The notes under the pieces were generated by a model, which saw only the letters and a program-made list of their open reading frames with translations, was not told the origin of the DNA and did no database searches. This document shows positions 8,146-17,193 of a stretch of DNA of 53,006 bases, piece after piece; within the stretch, counting starts at the first letter, position 1, and each line of letters opens with the position of its first letter. Source of the stretch: Euzebya rosea (lineage in GTDB: Bacteria > Actinomycetota > Nitriliruptoria > Euzebyales > Euzebyaceae); contig NZ_PGDQ01000024.1 in assembly GCF_003073135.1 (NCBI RefSeq), forward strand, positions 1-53,006, read 5' to 3'. The position numbers and the translations under genes were made by a program.

Positions 8146-9414
8146 TCAGACCAGGGTGAAGGCGGTCTGCAGGACGCCGGCCGCGAAGCCGAGGACGGCG
8201 CCGATGAACATCAGCATCCACTCGTCCTCCTCCACCGCGGTGCGCAGCAGCTCGGCGAAGTCGTGGGGCGGAAGCGCCTTCATGCGTGCGGTCAGCAGGT
8301 CCTCCAGCTCCTTGGCCTGGCTGGCGTTGAACTCGGGATCGGACAGTGGCACCAGTGTGTAGTCCAGCGCCTCGGTCGCCATCGACTCCTTGATCGCGTC
8401 GTACTGGGCGGGACCGACGGCAAGCCGGACGGCCCGTCGCAGCGGGCCGACCGCACCGTCGATCGCCGGGCGCAGCGCCGAGGCGATCATGGCCTTGGTC
8501 CGGTCCGACCGACGGCCGGTCATGAACTCCTGCCCGATGTTCTGGAGGTTGACGACCTCCGTGGCGATCAGCTTGGCGTACTGCCGCGACACCTCGGGCT
8601 GCCGGCGCATGAACAGGCCGTGCAGGGTGACCGGGCCGACCTTCTTCGGGACGATCGGCAGGAAGATCTGCTTGATGGCGATGAAGTTGGTGAGGTAGCC
8701 GACGATGATCCCGGCGATCGGCAGCACCCACCACTGCTGCAGGGCGCTGAAGACGAAGATCGAGGGGATGCCCAGCGCGAAGCCGTAGTAGGCCCCCGCG
8801 TTGATGACGAACTTCAGCTCCTTCTCGCCGACCTCCAGGAAGATGGCGTTGGCCAGCTCCGGGTGGGCCTCGATGTGTCGGATGACCATGAGCTTGATGT
8901 CGAGGATCTGGTCGATGTTGGCGCCGATCTCCTCGGTCACCCGATGCACGATGGCCGGCAGCTGTGCCTGGACCCGCTCGTGGACCATCTCCCTGACCGC
9001 GGACGGGGCGTCCCGCCACAGCCGCCCGTACTCCCGCTCGATCAGCCGCTCGACCAGCTCGCGGATGTCGTCGCGCGAGGTGGTGAGGATGTGCTCGGCG
9101 ATGCGTTCGGGGTTGAGCTTCTCGTAGAACTCACCCGGCGAGCCCAGCTTGGAGACGCCCGTGTCGACCGCGATCGAGCCCATCTTGGCGGCACGGGACG
9201 GGATGACGCCCTGCCAGCCGACCTGGCCGGTCAGGACCCCCGGGATGGACTGCAGCTTGCGGGGCAGCAGGCGGCCGAGCGGGGCGATTCCCGGGATGGT
9301 GAACCCGACGAACTGCACCGGGTAGAACAACATCTTGATGCCCACGTAGTTCGTGACGTAGCCGATGATCCCCGAGATCAGGGGGATGCTCAGCAGCTTG
9401 ATGTCGAAGGGCAC
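8146..9414 (-). CDS. DUF445 family membrane protein
   Basis: A 422-residue protein of the DUF445 family. It has the signature GYVTNYVGIKMLFYP at residues 18-32 and a second copy, GYLTNFIAIKQIFLP, near 245, each on a membrane helix. A helical region with coiled character lies between, and a hydrophobic C-terminal helix (MLMFIGAVLGFAAGVL) ends it. The doubled G-x-x-T-N-x-x-A/G-I-K motif defines the family; no biochemical role is known to me. The start ATG leads straight into the first membrane helix. A TACGAT -10 lies 38 bases upstream. It heads an operon with the Abi-alpha-like gene. Confidence 0.82.
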   Translation of the reverse strand: MPFDIKLLSIPLISGIIGYVTNYVGIKMLFYPVQFVGFTIPGIAPLGRLLPRKLQSIPGVLTGQVGWQGVIPSRAAKMGSIAVDTGVSKLGSPGEFYEKLNPERIAEHILTTSRDDIRELVERLIEREYGRLWRDAPSAVREMVHERVQAQLPAIVHRVTEEIGANIDQILDIKLMVIRHIEAHPELANAIFLEVGEKELKFVINAGAYYGFALGIPSIFVFSALQQWWVLPIAGIIVGYLTNFIAIKQIFLPIVPKKVGPVTLHGLFMRRQPEVSRQYAKLIATEVVNLQNIGQEFMTGRRSDRTKAMIASALRPAIDGAVGPLRRAVRLAVGPAQYDAIKESMATEALDYTLVPLSDPEFNASQAKELEDLLTARMKALPPHDFAELLRTAVEEDEWMLMFIGAVLGFAAGVLQTAFTLV

Positions 9415-9451
9415 GGCTCGCTCAGGGGGCGCAGGGGACCAGGGTTGGAGG

Positions 9452-9542
9452 ATCGTACGCGACGGGCTGGTCGCCGGACCGATCGGGACGGTCGGGGCTG
9501 CCCTGCCGGCCAGCCGTGGGGCTGTCGACCGTCGCGTACCGT
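9452..9542. promoter_or_regulatory. Divergent promoters sharing an 11-bp element
   Basis: GTACGCGACGG (9455-9465) is the exact inverse of CCGTCGCGTAC (9529-9539). On each strand the element runs into a TANNNT -10: TACGAT (minus strand, bases 9457-9452) for DUF445 and TACCGT (9537-9542) for the methyltransferase. A shared -10 upstream element suggests joint control of the two genes. Confidence 0.5.
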
Positions 9543-9548
9543 TGTGGG

Positions 9549-10193
9549 GTGAGCACCAGCACCCCCGCGCCCGAGACGCCCGACATCGTCATCGGCAACC
9601 ACCACAACAAGTACGGCGGCGGCAACCCGCTGATCCAGTACCTCACCACGCGTTTCCTCGCGGCGCTCGACGAGCTGCTCGACGGCGTGGCCGCGGAGGG
9701 CCCGATCACCCGTGTGCTGGAGGTCGGCTGCGGCGAGGGCGAGATCGCCGACCGCCTGCGTGCCCGCTTCCCCGAGGCGACGGTGACCGCGCTGGACCTG
9801 CCCGACGCCGGGCTGCGCCAGGACTGGCAGGGCCGTGACCACCAGGTCGGGTTCCTCCACGGCGACGCGCACGGCCTGCCGTTCGCCGACAACACCTTCG
9901 ACCTGGTCCTGGCGGTGGAGGTGTGCGAGCACCTGACCGACCCCGACGCCGGGTTGAAGGAGATGGCCCGCGTGTCCGGCCGACACCTGGTCCTCAGCGT
10001 CCCGCGCGAGCCACTGTTCCGCATGGGCAACTTCTTCACCGGTCGCCACGTCAAGGACTTCGGCAACACCCCCGGGCACCTCAACCACTGGGGTTCGCCC
10101 GGCTTCCTGCGCTTCGTGTCGCAGGTCGGTGCCGTGGCCGACATCCGCCAGCCCCTCCCCTGGACGGCCCTGCGCGCCCGCGTCGACGCCTGA
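9549..10193 (+). CDS. SAM-dependent methyltransferase
   Basis: A 214-residue class I methyltransferase. Motif I is VLEVGCGEGEIA, motif II ends at LDLP, HGDAHGLPFADNTFDLVLAVEVCEHL gives the acidic loop and motif IV, and HLVLSVPREP follows. The C terminus contains GHLNHWGSPGFLRFV. The pattern matches the UbiE/COQ5-like methyltransferase_11 group; the substrate is unknown. I choose the GTG at 9549 because it sits 6 bases after a TACCGT -10 and would give a leaderless mRNA; a GTG at 9516 is in frame but lies inside the promoter. Divergent from DUF445. Confidence 0.8.
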   Translation: MSTSTPAPETPDIVIGNHHNKYGGGNPLIQYLTTRFLAALDELLDGVAAEGPITRVLEVGCGEGEIADRLRARFPEATVTALDLPDAGLRQDWQGRDHQVGFLHGDAHGLPFADNTFDLVLAVEVCEHLTDPDAGLKEMARVSGRHLVLSVPREPLFRMGNFFTGRHVKDFGNTPGHLNHWGSPGFLRFVSQVGAVADIRQPLPWTALRARVDA

Positions 10194-10229
10194 TCCCCCC
10201 GGATCGCCCGATCCCCGGCTGACACGCCG

Positions 10230-10285
10230 GATCGTGCCGGTGACCACGTCTGGGTGGGTTGGGCCCCGATCGCGCCGGTGACCAC
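10230..10285. repeat. Direct repeat of 18 bp, one mismatch
   Basis: GATCGTGCCGGTGACCAC at 10230-10247 recurs as GATCGCGCCGGTGACCAC at 10268-10285, 38 bases later. The second copy ends 3 bases before the stop codon of the minus-strand DUF2721 gene. The rest of the 95-base gap holds nothing else I can name. Confidence 0.6.
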
Positions 10286-10288
10286 CGC

Positions 10289-10678
10289 TCAGGTCGTGCG
10301 GTCCCTGAACGCCTGGATCTCGACCTCGATGGCGTGGGTGGACCGCTGGACCTCCAGCAGCGAGAAGACCAGCGACGCGACGAGCAGGCCGAGGCTCAGG
10401 CCGAACGCCCACCGGCCAGCGGTCTGGTGGCCGAGGAAGAGCACCAGCATCGAGACGGCGCAGAGGATGAAGCTGGCGACCCCGAGGCTCTGCATCCACT
10501 TGATGATGCGCAGCCGGCCGCCGAGGTTGTCGATCTGCCGACTGATCAGCTCCGACGGCTGGTCCGACAGCCCCGCGAGCTGCCGGATGACGTTGGTCAG
10601 CACCACGAACCGGTTGGTGTAGGCCAGCAGCAGCAGCGAGATGGCGGGGAACAACAGGGCCGGGGTGGTCAGGTCCAT
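10289..10678 (-). CDS. DUF2721 family membrane protein
   Basis: A 129-residue protein matching the DUF2721 pattern: TTPALLFPAISLLLLAYTNRF at the N terminus (first membrane helix and conserved NRF), a polar loop with RQIDNLGGRLRII, then two further hydrophobic helices (SLGVASFILCAVSMLVLFLG and AFGLSLGLLVASLVFSLLEV). Function unknown. The start at 10678 is preferred over an ATG 24 bases upstream because a GGGGGCC lies before it and the family begins near this point. It lies 37 bases downstream of the LPG-synthase-TM gene on the same strand and may be co-transcribed. Confidence 0.8.
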   Translation of the reverse strand: MDLTTPALLFPAISLLLLAYTNRFVVLTNVIRQLAGLSDQPSELISRQIDNLGGRLRIIKWMQSLGVASFILCAVSMLVLFLGHQTAGRWAFGLSLGLLVASLVFSLLEVQRSTHAIEVEIQAFRDRTT

Positions 10679-10715
10679 GGCCCCCGATGGTCTCGTGGCC
10701 ACACCCGTCCGCAGG

Positions 10716-11663
10716 TCAGGAGCTGCGGTCGGTCGCCGATCGACGCCCGACCCAGGCCGCCGCCAGCGCCCATGCGCCGTCGGCCAGCGTCAGCACCAGC
10801 CGGCTGAGCAGCACGACCGTCAGCGCCGTGCTCGCCGCGGTGACAGTGTCCAGCGCCGCGACCAGCACGACCTCCCGGGCGCCCGCACCTGCTGGGGCGA
10901 TCAGGAACACGAAGCCGGCCGACCACGCCGCGGCGAACGCGCCGATGGCGACCAGGGCGGGCAGCGGTCCCGGCGCGGAGAACTCGAACGCGTCGATCAG
11001 CCAGTGCACGTGCAGGCCGTACAGCACCCACATCACCAACGCCCACCCGACCGCGATGGCCATGTCCCGCCCGTCGGGCCGGGCGGGGAGCGGGGTGCGC
11101 CTGGCCCTGGTCAGCAGCCAGTCGATGACCGTCGTCAGCGGGCCGGGCAGCAGCAGCACCAGGACCACCAGCCCCAGCGGGGCGGTCCAGCCCGGCAGCT
11201 GCCCGGTCACCGCCATCGTCGGGACGCCCAGGGCGACACCGGTGATCAGGTGGACCCACATGAACAGGGTCTGGCCGGCGACGGCGCTGCGGCGCGGGAC
11301 GCCGTGGTCGCGTCCGAGCTCGGCCTGGGCCAGCACCGGCCACAGGCTGCCGGGAAGGTACTTGCCGATCTGGGCGAGGAAGAACACCCGGACGGCGGCG
11401 CGGAGGGGCAGGGAGGACCCGAGGCCGTGCAGCATCCGGCGCCACACGAGCCCGCTGACCCCGACCCCCAGCAGCCCGGCCACGACCGACGCGGTCAGCG
11501 GCACCGGGTCGGTCAGGGCGAGCTGGTCCCCGATCTCCTCGCGGCGGGCCACCACGGCGACCACGAACGCGGCGACCACCCCGATGAGGTAGACGACCCG
11601 CACGACACCACGCCACCCGCCGGGTCGGCGGGCGGTGGGGGACGGCTCGGGGGCATCGGACAC
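10716..11663 (-). CDS. LPG synthase TM-region-like (UPF0104) membrane protein
   Basis: A 315-residue polytopic protein with about eight hydrophobic helices. The signature FFLAQIGKYLPGSLWPV near residue 95 is the hallmark of the lysylphosphatidylglycerol-synthase transmembrane (AglD/UPF0104) family, as is the late segment PAGAGAREVVLVAAL. Here only the membrane domain is present, without an aminoacyltransferase domain, so it may be a flippase or an accessory of envelope lipid or glycan assembly. The start is GTG at 11663; no ATG in frame gives the first helix. Codon use matches its neighbours. Confidence 0.8.
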   Translation of the reverse strand: MSDAPEPSPTARRPGGWRGVVRVVYLIGVVAAFVVAVVARREEIGDQLALTDPVPLTASVVAGLLGVGVSGLVWRRMLHGLGSSLPLRAAVRVFFLAQIGKYLPGSLWPVLAQAELGRDHGVPRRSAVAGQTLFMWVHLITGVALGVPTMAVTGQLPGWTAPLGLVVLVLLLPGPLTTVIDWLLTRARRTPLPARPDGRDMAIAVGWALVMWVLYGLHVHWLIDAFEFSAPGPLPALVAIGAFAAAWSAGFVFLIAPAGAGAREVVLVAALDTVTAASTALTVVLLSRLVLTLADGAWALAAAWVGRRSATDRSS

Positions 11664-11840
11664 GGCTGCCTACTGTGGCAGACCCGCCTCCGGCGGCACG
11701 CATCCGGACGCTGCCTCACATCCGACGGTGGGCTGCCGACAGGGAGAGGGTGTCCGGTCGGTCCGGGCCCCCGTCCATACGCGGCGATGACTAGTCCGGG
11801 CAGCCACACAGGATGGCCCGTTCTCGTCATTGAACGCTGT

Positions 11841-11856
11841 GTGACTGACCCGTCAC
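11841..11856. promoter_or_regulatory. Small dyad upstream of the DUF5995 gene
   Basis: GTGAC (11841-11845) and GTCAC (11852-11856) form a perfect inverted repeat with a 6-base spacer, 42 bases before the start codon. It may be an operator. The remaining gap (11664-11840) shows no further signal. Confidence 0.3.
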
Positions 11857-11897
11857 TGTGTACGCAGACGGGGAATACGGCGAGTGAGGAGTACGTG

Positions 11898-13001
11898 ATG
11901 CGGCGTAGCCAACGGGTGGCCATGGCACTGGTGGTGGCGCTGATGCTGCCACTGATCCCCGGCGCCGCGCAGGCTGCCACCCCGCCCCTCCTCAACTGGG
12001 GTGAGCTGGTGCCCGGCTTCACGCCCGGCATCAACACGTCCAGCGCCAACGAGTGCACGAGCGGCAGCCACCGGTGCGTCGAGTCGGTCATCCGCAAGAT
12101 GAACCGTGACCTGCGCAAGCTGGCCCGGACCTGCGACCACAACGCGATCTTCCAGCTCGGGTACACGCGGACGACCGAGGCCTACTACGAGTCCTCCCGG
12201 ATCCCGGGCTTCTACGAGGACGTCCCGTGGATGCACCACTACGACGCGGTGTTCGCCAGCTACTACACCCAGCCGCAGCAGGACTGGAAGAACGGCAACG
12301 TCAGCGATGTGGCCCCGGCCTGGCGCGAGGCGTTCTCCGCCGCGGACGGCCAGGAGCTGCCGGCGGTCGCCAACTTCCTGATGGGCATGAACGCCCACAT
12401 CAACCGTGACCTGCCGTTCGTGCTCGCCGACATCGGCCTGACCGACGAGGACGGCAACTCCCGCAAGCCCGACCACGAGCGGGTCAACGAGTTCCTCAAC
12501 AACGTCGGCGACGACATGAGCCCCGAGATCGTCGCCCGCTTCGACCCCTCCTTCGACACCAGCTCCAGCGACGACCTCCTGACCGGCTTCACCGTCCAGC
12601 AGGTGATCCAGGAGTGGCGCGAGCGGGCGTGGAACAACGCCACCCTGATGGCCTACGGCGACCCGGTGACCGCCCAGCTGGTCCGCCAGGGCATCGAACG
12701 CGGGTCGGCGCTGCTGGCCGCGATGATCCGCAGTGGCATGGCCTACGACGACGACGCCGACCGGGACGCCCGCAACGCCCACTGCGCCGTGCACGGGCAG
12801 GACTACGACGGCTTCGACGGCACCTACTTCGACGACGACGAGTTCAGCGTCGCGATGCTGGAGATGGCCGAACCCGACGCCCCCGACGTCCTCGGGATCA
12901 GCACGCTCCCGCTGCCCCAGCTGAGCCTGTCCGCCCTCCGGCTGCTCGGCATCAACGTCAGCGTCGACATCCGCTACGGGGTCTCGGTCACCCTGCGCTG
13001 A
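11898..13001 (+). CDS. Secreted DUF5995 family protein
   Basis: A 367-residue protein with a Sec signal peptide: MRRSQR, then a hydrophobic core to LIPGAAQAA with a likely cut after AQA. The mature part carries a helical domain with HHYDAVFASYYTQP, a WREAF segment and NFLMGMNAHINRDLP, the strong signature of DUF5995. The conserved His, Asn and Asp residues suggest a metal-binding hydrolase, but none has been shown to my knowledge. A GTGAGGAGT element lies 7 bases before the ATG. The sortase gene follows after 30 bases; no LPXTG-like sorting signal is present in this protein, so it is not an obvious sortase substrate. Confidence 0.78.
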   Translation: MRRSQRVAMALVVALMLPLIPGAAQAATPPLLNWGELVPGFTPGINTSSANECTSGSHRCVESVIRKMNRDLRKLARTCDHNAIFQLGYTRTTEAYYESSRIPGFYEDVPWMHHYDAVFASYYTQPQQDWKNGNVSDVAPAWREAFSAADGQELPAVANFLMGMNAHINRDLPFVLADIGLTDEDGNSRKPDHERVNEFLNNVGDDMSPEIVARFDPSFDTSSSDDLLTGFTVQQVIQEWRERAWNNATLMAYGDPVTAQLVRQGIERGSALLAAMIRSGMAYDDDADRDARNAHCAVHGQDYDGFDGTYFDDDEFSVAMLEMAEPDAPDVLGISTLPLPQLSLSALRLLGINVSVDIRYGVSVTLR

Positions 13002-13031
13002 CCCGGCGCCGCCATCCCCGGGAGGAGTAGC

Positions 13032-13802
13032 GTGGCCGCCGTGGCCGACACGGCGGGCCCCGTCCCGACCCGATCCGGTCGCATCCGCCTGGCGGGTGCG
13101 ACCGCGTTGCTGGCCGCCGGCGTGATGAGCATCGCCGCGGGGGTGCTGGGTGCCGAACCGCCGCGGGCTGCCGGACCGGGTGCGGCGGTCGGCCCGGGTG
13201 GGGCGGTCGGCTCGCACGACACCACCCGGGTCGACGTCACGCCCGTGCTTCCCCTCGACCCGTTCGGGCTGGACGGCTGGATCCCTGCCAGCGGCTCGGC
13301 GACGGACGACGCCCGCCTGGCCCGTCCCACCCCCGACTGGGGACCACCGATCGACGACGGTCAGGTGGCCGACCCCGTGGGCATCCGCATCCCCTCCATC
13401 GGCGTCGACGCGCCGGTCGTGCCGCTCGGGGTCGACGAGGCGGGTGCGCTGGAGGTCCCCGTCGACTTCGCCGACACGGGTTGGTGGCAGGGCGGCCCGG
13501 AACCCGGAGAGCGGGGACCGGCGGTCGTCGTCGGCCACGTCGACTCCGTCGAGGGGCCGGCGGTGTTCTTCGACCTCGGACAGGTGCAGCGCGGCGACCG
13601 CATCATCATCGATCGCGCCGACGGCACCTCGGCGGTGTTCGCGGTCCGCAGCTCCATGGCCCCCAGCAAGGACCGCTTCCCGACCACGGCGGTCTACGGA
13701 CCGACCACGCGTCCCGAGCTGCGGCTGATCACCTGCCACGGCGACCTCGTCGACGGCAGCTACGACCACAACCTGATCATCTTCGCCGACTTCATGGCGT
13801 GA
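13032..13802 (+). CDS. Class F (sortase-E/F-like) sortase
   Basis: A 256-residue sortase. One N-terminal membrane helix (about 20-40) anchors it, then a Pro/Gly-rich linker, and the sortase domain runs from about 115: PVGIRIPSIGVDAPVVPLG is the typical opening, GHVDS holds catalytic H169, and LITCHGD holds C235. Class F enzymes are common in actinobacteria. The segment after the Cys (YDHNLIIFA) has no Arg where many class F sortases carry one. The GTG start follows GGGAGGAG by 4 bases. No substrate with a sorting signal is encoded in this window. Confidence 0.85.
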   Translation: MAAVADTAGPVPTRSGRIRLAGATALLAAGVMSIAAGVLGAEPPRAAGPGAAVGPGGAVGSHDTTRVDVTPVLPLDPFGLDGWIPASGSATDDARLARPTPDWGPPIDDGQVADPVGIRIPSIGVDAPVVPLGVDEAGALEVPVDFADTGWWQGGPEPGERGPAVVVGHVDSVEGPAVFFDLGQVQRGDRIIIDRADGTSAVFAVRSSMAPSKDRFPTTAVYGPTTRPELRLITCHGDLVDGSYDHNLIIFADFMA

Positions 13803-13817
13803 TCGGGTGACGCGCGA

Positions 13818-13847
13818 GTTCACCCACTGATCGGCGCGCGTTCATCC
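13818..13847 (+). promoter_or_regulatory. PHO-box-like direct repeats
   Basis: GTTCACCC (13818-13825) and GTTCATCC (13840-13847) are 22 bases apart, two turns of the 11-base period of PhoP direct repeat units; the unit between (13829) is degenerate, GATCGGC. The actinobacterial PHO box consensus, as I recall, begins GTTCACC. A TATGAA (13878-13883) could be the -10. Part of the first unit also lies in a GGGTGA/TCACCC dyad (13805-13825) that might instead end the sortase transcript. Confidence 0.6.
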
Positions 13848-13951
13848 ACCGCTATCCGGCGTTCTCCTCGGACGGGCTATGAACCGGAGACCGCGGGCAG
13901 GCGTGTCTGCCCCCATGTCGTCACACCCCCCGATCAGAAGGCCGTGCCCAG

Positions 13952-16900
13952 ATGCCAATCCGACTCCGAATCCTCGCGATCCTCGCGATCGCCGCGCTGG
14001 GGCTCTCCGTACTCCCCGGTGCGGTGGCCACCGCGCAGGGGGACGCCGACCTCGACGGCGGCTCCCCGGTCGCCGACGCGATCTCCCTCAGCCAGTACGC
14101 CTACCCCGACGGTGCCGCCGACGTCGCCCTTGCCCGTGACGACGAGTCCGCCGACGCGCTGTCCTCCGGCTTCGCGCAGGGCGTCATCGACGGCCCGCTG
14201 CTGCTGACCGCCACCGGCTCGCTGGACGCCGACACCGAGGCCGAGATCGAGCGCCTCGGCGCCACGACCGTGCACGTCTTCGGTGGCGTGAGCGCGGTGT
14301 CGCAGACCGTCGAGGACGCGCTGACCGGCAAGGGCCTGACCGTCGTCCGCTACGCGGGCGCGACCCGGCTGGAGACGGCGCTGGACACCTGGACCGAGCT
14401 CGGCGGTTCTGCCACGACCGCCGTGCTGGCCCGCGCCTTCGGGGTCGAGGGCAACCCCACCGCACAGTTCGCCGACTCCATCGCCGGTGGCGCCCTGGCC
14501 GCCGCGCTGGGCCACCCCGTGCTGCTGACGGAGACCGACGTGCTGTCGGACTCCACCAAGGCGGCCCTCGAGGCCAGCCCGATCGACACCGTCCTCGTGC
14601 TGGGTGGGACCGCCGCCATCAGCGATGCGACCGTCGCCGAGCTCCGCGGACTGGGCATCACCGTGACCCGCCTGGAGGGGCCCGAACGGACCACCACCGC
14701 CACGGCGATCGCCGGCCACGTCGCCGACGCGCCGGACACCGACGTCTCGACGGTCGTCCTCGTCGACGCCTTCGAGCCGTTCGGCTGGGCCAGCGGGTTC
14801 GCAGCGGCGGGCGCTGCCGCCGACGGTGACACCGTCGTCCTGCTCGTCAACGGCGACATGGTCCCCGATGCCACCCGGGCCTGGCTGGACGCCAACCCCG
14901 ACGTCAGCGTCGTCTGCGGCCCCAACGTCTCCGACACCGCCTGCGCGACGGCCGGTCGAGACGGGAGCTACTTCACCCACATCGCCACCTTCGACGTGAC
15001 CGACAACGGCAACGTCTCCGCGGAGATCATCGACCACTGGGCCGGCGGCGACATGCTGGTCTACACCGACTCCCCCAGCGAGTCGCTGGGCATGATCGAC
15101 ATCGCCTCCCCCTCGGCACCCACCGCAGGCGGGACCATCGACCTGGGCGGCGAGCCGACCAGCGTCGCCGTCCTCGGTGACCTGGCGCTCGTCGGCGTCA
15201 ACACCAGCCCCGACTTCGTCAACCCCTCCGGCGAGCTGCGGGTCATCGACCTGACCGACGGCAGCACGGTGGCCACGATCGACCTGGGTGGCCAGCCCGA
15301 CTCCGTCGCGGTCTCCCCCGACGGGACCCACGCCGCGATCGCCATCGAGAACGAACGCGACGAGGACCTGGACGACGGGCTGATCCCGCAGGCCCCCGGC
15401 GGCAAGCTCGTCGTGGTCGACACCAGCGACGACGACCCTGCCGCCTGGACCGCCACCGACGTCGCCCTGACCGGCCTCGCCGAGATCGCCCCCGGTGACC
15501 CCGAGGTCGAGTACGTCGACATCAACGACGACAACGTCGCGGCCGTCTCGCTGCAGGAGAACAACCACTTCGCGATCGTCGACCTGGCGACCGGCACGGT
15601 CACCCACGACTTCTCCATGGGCGACGTCACGCTCGACGACGTCGACGCCACGGAGGAGGAGATCGGGCCGCAGGGCAACGGTGACCTCCAGCCGACCGAG
15701 ACCATCACCCGTCGCCGCGAGGCCGACGCCGTCAGCTGGATCGACGGCGACTCCTTCGCCTCGGCCAACGAAGGCGACTACGAGGACGCCGACGGGGTCG
15801 AGGGCGGCAGCCGCAGCTGGACGATCTTCAACGTCGACGGGACCGTGGAGTACGAGGCCGGCAACAGCCTCGAGCACCAGCTGATGGCCGCCGGCCACTA
15901 TCCCGAGGCACGATCGGCCAACAAGGGCGTCGAGCCGGAGGGCGCCGAGACCGGCACCTACGGCGACACCACCCACGTGTTCATCGGTGCCGAGCGGGCC
16001 AACGCCGTCGGCGTCTACACCGTCTCCGACGGCGGGGCCGTCACCCCGGTGCAGACCCTCCCCACGGGCATCGGCCCGGAGGGCCTGAAGGCCATCCCGA
16101 GCGAGGGGCTGTTCGTCGTCGCCGCCGAGACCAACCTGGCCGCGGACGAGGAGGACCCGGGCCTGCCCACCTCCATCGTCACCATCTACCGCCACGGCGC
16201 GACCGCGCCGGCCTACCCGATGCTGGTCAGCGCAGACGCGGCGGTCCCCACCCCGTGGACGGCCATGTCCGGTCTCGCCGGGTCCGCCGAAGGCGACATC
16301 CTCCACGGCGTCAGCGACTCCATCCTCGGCGTCGGCTACATCCACCCGATCGACGTCTCCGGCGACACCGGTGTGGTGACGGGTCGCATCGAGGTCACGG
16401 GTGCATCCTTCGGCCTCGACCTCGAGGGCATCGCGGTCGCCCCCGAGGGTGGCTTCTGGCTGGCGTCGGAGGGCCGCTACACCGACGACGGGGAGGACCG
16501 TCCCAACGCCCTCGTCCTGGTCGACGCCACCGGTGCGGTCCAGGCCGAGTACGCCCTGCCGGCCGCGTTGGTCGAGCACGCCACCTCCAGCGGCTTCGAG
16601 GGTGTCGCGATCGGCACCGACGAGTCCGGCTCCACGGAGTACGTCTACGCCGTGGTGCAGCGCGAATGGGCCGACGACGCCGCCAACACCGTCAAGATCG
16701 CCCGCCTCGACCCGACCGACGGGACCTGGGCGTTCGCGGCCTACGAGAAGGCCGAACCCGAGTCCGCCAACGGTGGCTGGGTCGGCCTGTCGGAGATCAC
16801 CGCGCTGTCCGATGGCACTTTCGCCATCGTCGAACGGGACAACCAGCTGGGCGACTTCGCCGCCATCAAGCGGGTGACCACCGTCGACCTGTCTGCCGCG

Positions 16901-17134
16901 ACCTTCGTCGCGTACGGCGAGGCGCTGCAGCCGGTCACCGTGACCCCGGCGCTGGACCTGCTCGACGAGCTCGAGGCCGCGTCGATCGTGACGCCCGACA
17001 AGCTCGAGGGGCTCGGCATCACCGGCAACGGCCACGTGTGGATCGCCACCGACAACGACGGCCTCGACGACGCCATCGGCCAGACCATCTTCCTCGACCT
17101 GGGCACCGAGGACACCGTCTTCGGCCAGGGCTGA
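13952..17134 (+). CDS. CWB2-anchored protein with phytase/esterase-like domain
   Basis: A 1060-residue secreted protein. Signal peptide 1-29 (MPIRLRILAI ... AVATAQ). Residues about 45-330 hold three cell-wall-binding 2 repeats, visible as ADALSSGFAQG, LGGTAAIS and R-(L/I)-E-T motifs. About 340-720 is a beta-propeller-like stretch of the choice-of-anchor I type (GGQPDSVAVSPDGTHAAIA, a Ca-binding-like DDDNVA region). About 785-1050 resembles the esterase-like activity of phytase domain (LEGIAVAPEGGFWLASEG, FEGVAIG, DGLDDAIGQTIFLDLG). It is probably held non-covalently on the cell wall and releases phosphate or handles a phosphorylated polymer. It sits between a PHO-box-like site and phoX, 59 bases ahead of the latter, so the two are probably one operon. 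Confidence 0.82.
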   Translation: MPIRLRILAILAIAALGLSVLPGAVATAQGDADLDGGSPVADAISLSQYAYPDGAADVALARDDESADALSSGFAQGVIDGPLLLTATGSLDADTEAEIERLGATTVHVFGGVSAVSQTVEDALTGKGLTVVRYAGATRLETALDTWTELGGSATTAVLARAFGVEGNPTAQFADSIAGGALAAALGHPVLLTETDVLSDSTKAALEASPIDTVLVLGGTAAISDATVAELRGLGITVTRLEGPERTTTATAIAGHVADAPDTDVSTVVLVDAFEPFGWASGFAAAGAAADGDTVVLLVNGDMVPDATRAWLDANPDVSVVCGPNVSDTACATAGRDGSYFTHIATFDVTDNGNVSAEIIDHWAGGDMLVYTDSPSESLGMIDIASPSAPTAGGTIDLGGEPTSVAVLGDLALVGVNTSPDFVNPSGELRVIDLTDGSTVATIDLGGQPDSVAVSPDGTHAAIAIENERDEDLDDGLIPQAPGGKLVVVDTSDDDPAAWTATDVALTGLAEIAPGDPEVEYVDINDDNVAAVSLQENNHFAIVDLATGTVTHDFSMGDVTLDDVDATEEEIGPQGNGDLQPTETITRRREADAVSWIDGDSFASANEGDYEDADGVEGGSRSWTIFNVDGTVEYEAGNSLEHQLMAAGHYPEARSANKGVEPEGAETGTYGDTTHVFIGAERANAVGVYTVSDGGAVTPVQTLPTGIGPEGLKAIPSEGLFVVAAETNLAADEEDPGLPTSIVTIYRHGATAPAYPMLVSADAAVPTPWTAMSGLAGSAEGDILHGVSDSILGVGYIHPIDVSGDTGVVTGRIEVTGASFGLDLEGIAVAPEGGFWLASEGRYTDDGEDRPNALVLVDATGAVQAEYALPAALVEHATSSGFEGVAIGTDESGSTEYVYAVVQREWADDAANTVKIARLDPTDGTWAFAAYEKAEPESANGGWVGLSEITALSDGTFAIVERDNQLGDFAAIKRVTTVDLSAATFVAYGEALQPVTVTPALDLLDELEAASIVTPDKLEGLGITGNGHVWIATDNDGLDDAIGQTIFLDLGTEDTVFGQG

Positions 17135-17193
17135 CCCGCTCCACACCCGCCACGCACGTCCACCCACACCATCCAGGAGACACGAGCAACGCC

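Noticed and set aside
13934-17167. Minus-strand open frame of about 1077 codons
   Set aside because: It is antisense to the CWB2-phytase gene, with low-complexity Gly/Val/Asp/Arg composition produced by high GC.
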